Part shown: positions 63,700-64,000 of the stretch, in pieces
Layout of the letters: each line of letters begins with the position of its first letter
Numbering within the stretch: position 1 is the stretch's first letter
Assembly (NCBI RefSeq): GCF_934668725.1
Contig: NZ_CAKUOF010000006.1
Span: 162,187 to 226,186, forward strand
Source: an uncultured Dysgonomonas sp.
Lineage (GTDB): Bacteria; Bacteroidota; Bacteroidia; Bacteroidales; Dysgonomonadaceae
Direction of reading: 5' to 3'
DNA: 64,000 nt
Position numbers and translations under genes: made by a program
The notes under the pieces: model-generated
The model's database searches: none
Told to the model about the DNA's origin: nothing
The model's input: the letters and a program-made list of their open reading frames with translations, nothing else

Positions 63700-64000
63700 A
63701 AATGATGTTAAAAAAAATAAATAGTTTGACAAATAATAAATCAAACAACAGCATGTAATTATTTAGGTAGTGTTGTTGTCTAAGCTATAATGGATTCTGG
63801 GGACCGTTGTTTACAAATTCGAGAAAAAGGCACTACTTAGACTCCATAACTAAGTCATATCGGATGTAAGCATACGAATACAAGATAGTCCCCCCGGAAA
63901 AAATATTTGCGGGCATTTATTTATTTTAAATAGCTATTGCTAGATAAAAATGGACAGAATTTAATTAAGCTTTTGTCGTTTTAATTTCGTAATATACTGA
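63700..64000. other. 301-bp right edge, no gene seen
   Basis: AT-rich DNA upstream of the secreted protein gene. No frame, tRNA or clear promoter element was recognised; any gene starting here would continue beyond the window. Confidence 0.35.

Overview
The window looks like chromosomal DNA from a Bacteroidota (Bacteroidales-type) bacterium, probably close to Dysgonomonas; the genus is an inference. The DNA is AT-rich. Promoters fit the Bacteroidota pattern (TTG, about 19 bases, TAnnTTTG), best seen before both tRNA genes. Gene types also fit: an outer-membrane beta-barrel with a carboxypeptidase-like plug, a GIN-domain protein, tandem FtsX/MacB-type permeases, a GH3/serine-hydrolase fusion and an acpP-fabF-rnc cluster.

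Layout. 1-4.9 kb: WYL-type regulator (cut by the window edge), VOC-fold protein, zinc alcohol dehydrogenase with a signal peptide, unknown membrane protein, HSL-type esterase, small YtxH-like protein. 4.9-13.6 kb: one giant gene for a cyclic beta-1,2-glucan synthase (GT84 + glucoamylase-like + GH94). 13.9-16.8 kb: fumarase, Crp/Fnr-type regulator, flavin-binding protein. 17.0-36.7 kb: the main accessory island. A sigma-54-type response regulator, its histidine kinase and a secreted esterase run rightward. They meet, at a shared terminator, a leftward export operon: TolC-like outer membrane factor, HlyD/MacA-like adaptor, permease, GIN-domain protein, permease, ATPase, then three more permeases. 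One ATPase thus serves five tandem-duplicated permeases, and the two-component system is the obvious candidate controller. 37.0-44.9 kb: OprO/P-like porin, alpha/beta hydrolase, PIF1/RecD-like helicase with an HTH tail, GNAT acetyltransferase, tRNA-Lys, TonB-receptor-like barrel.

45.3-49.9 kb: an operon in which a 5'-nucleotidase is split into two proteins with the C-terminal domain gene first, followed by a GH3/beta-lactamase-fold fusion; tRNA-Phe follows. 50.5-52.9 kb is a decayed island: two paralogous membrane proteins with nearly identical 3' ends inside 277-280 bp direct repeats, the wreck of an Rhs/polymorphic-toxin carrier between them, and an epimerase without its N-terminus. This looks like an old toxin/immunity cassette. 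52.9-61.3 kb: DUF1398 protein, the rnc/fabF/acpP housekeeping cluster, purN, a low-complexity secreted protein, a BASS transporter and a NatAB-type ABC transporter. 61.5-64 kb: YdjM-like membrane protein, a deletion scar joining the start of a DUF2791/BrxD-like ATPase to the end of a TelA-like protein, and a secreted protein.

No rRNA, CRISPR array, transposase or integrase was seen. The strongest candidates for an underdescribed system are the five-permease export island and the toxin/immunity remnant. All family calls come from reading motifs; no database search was run.
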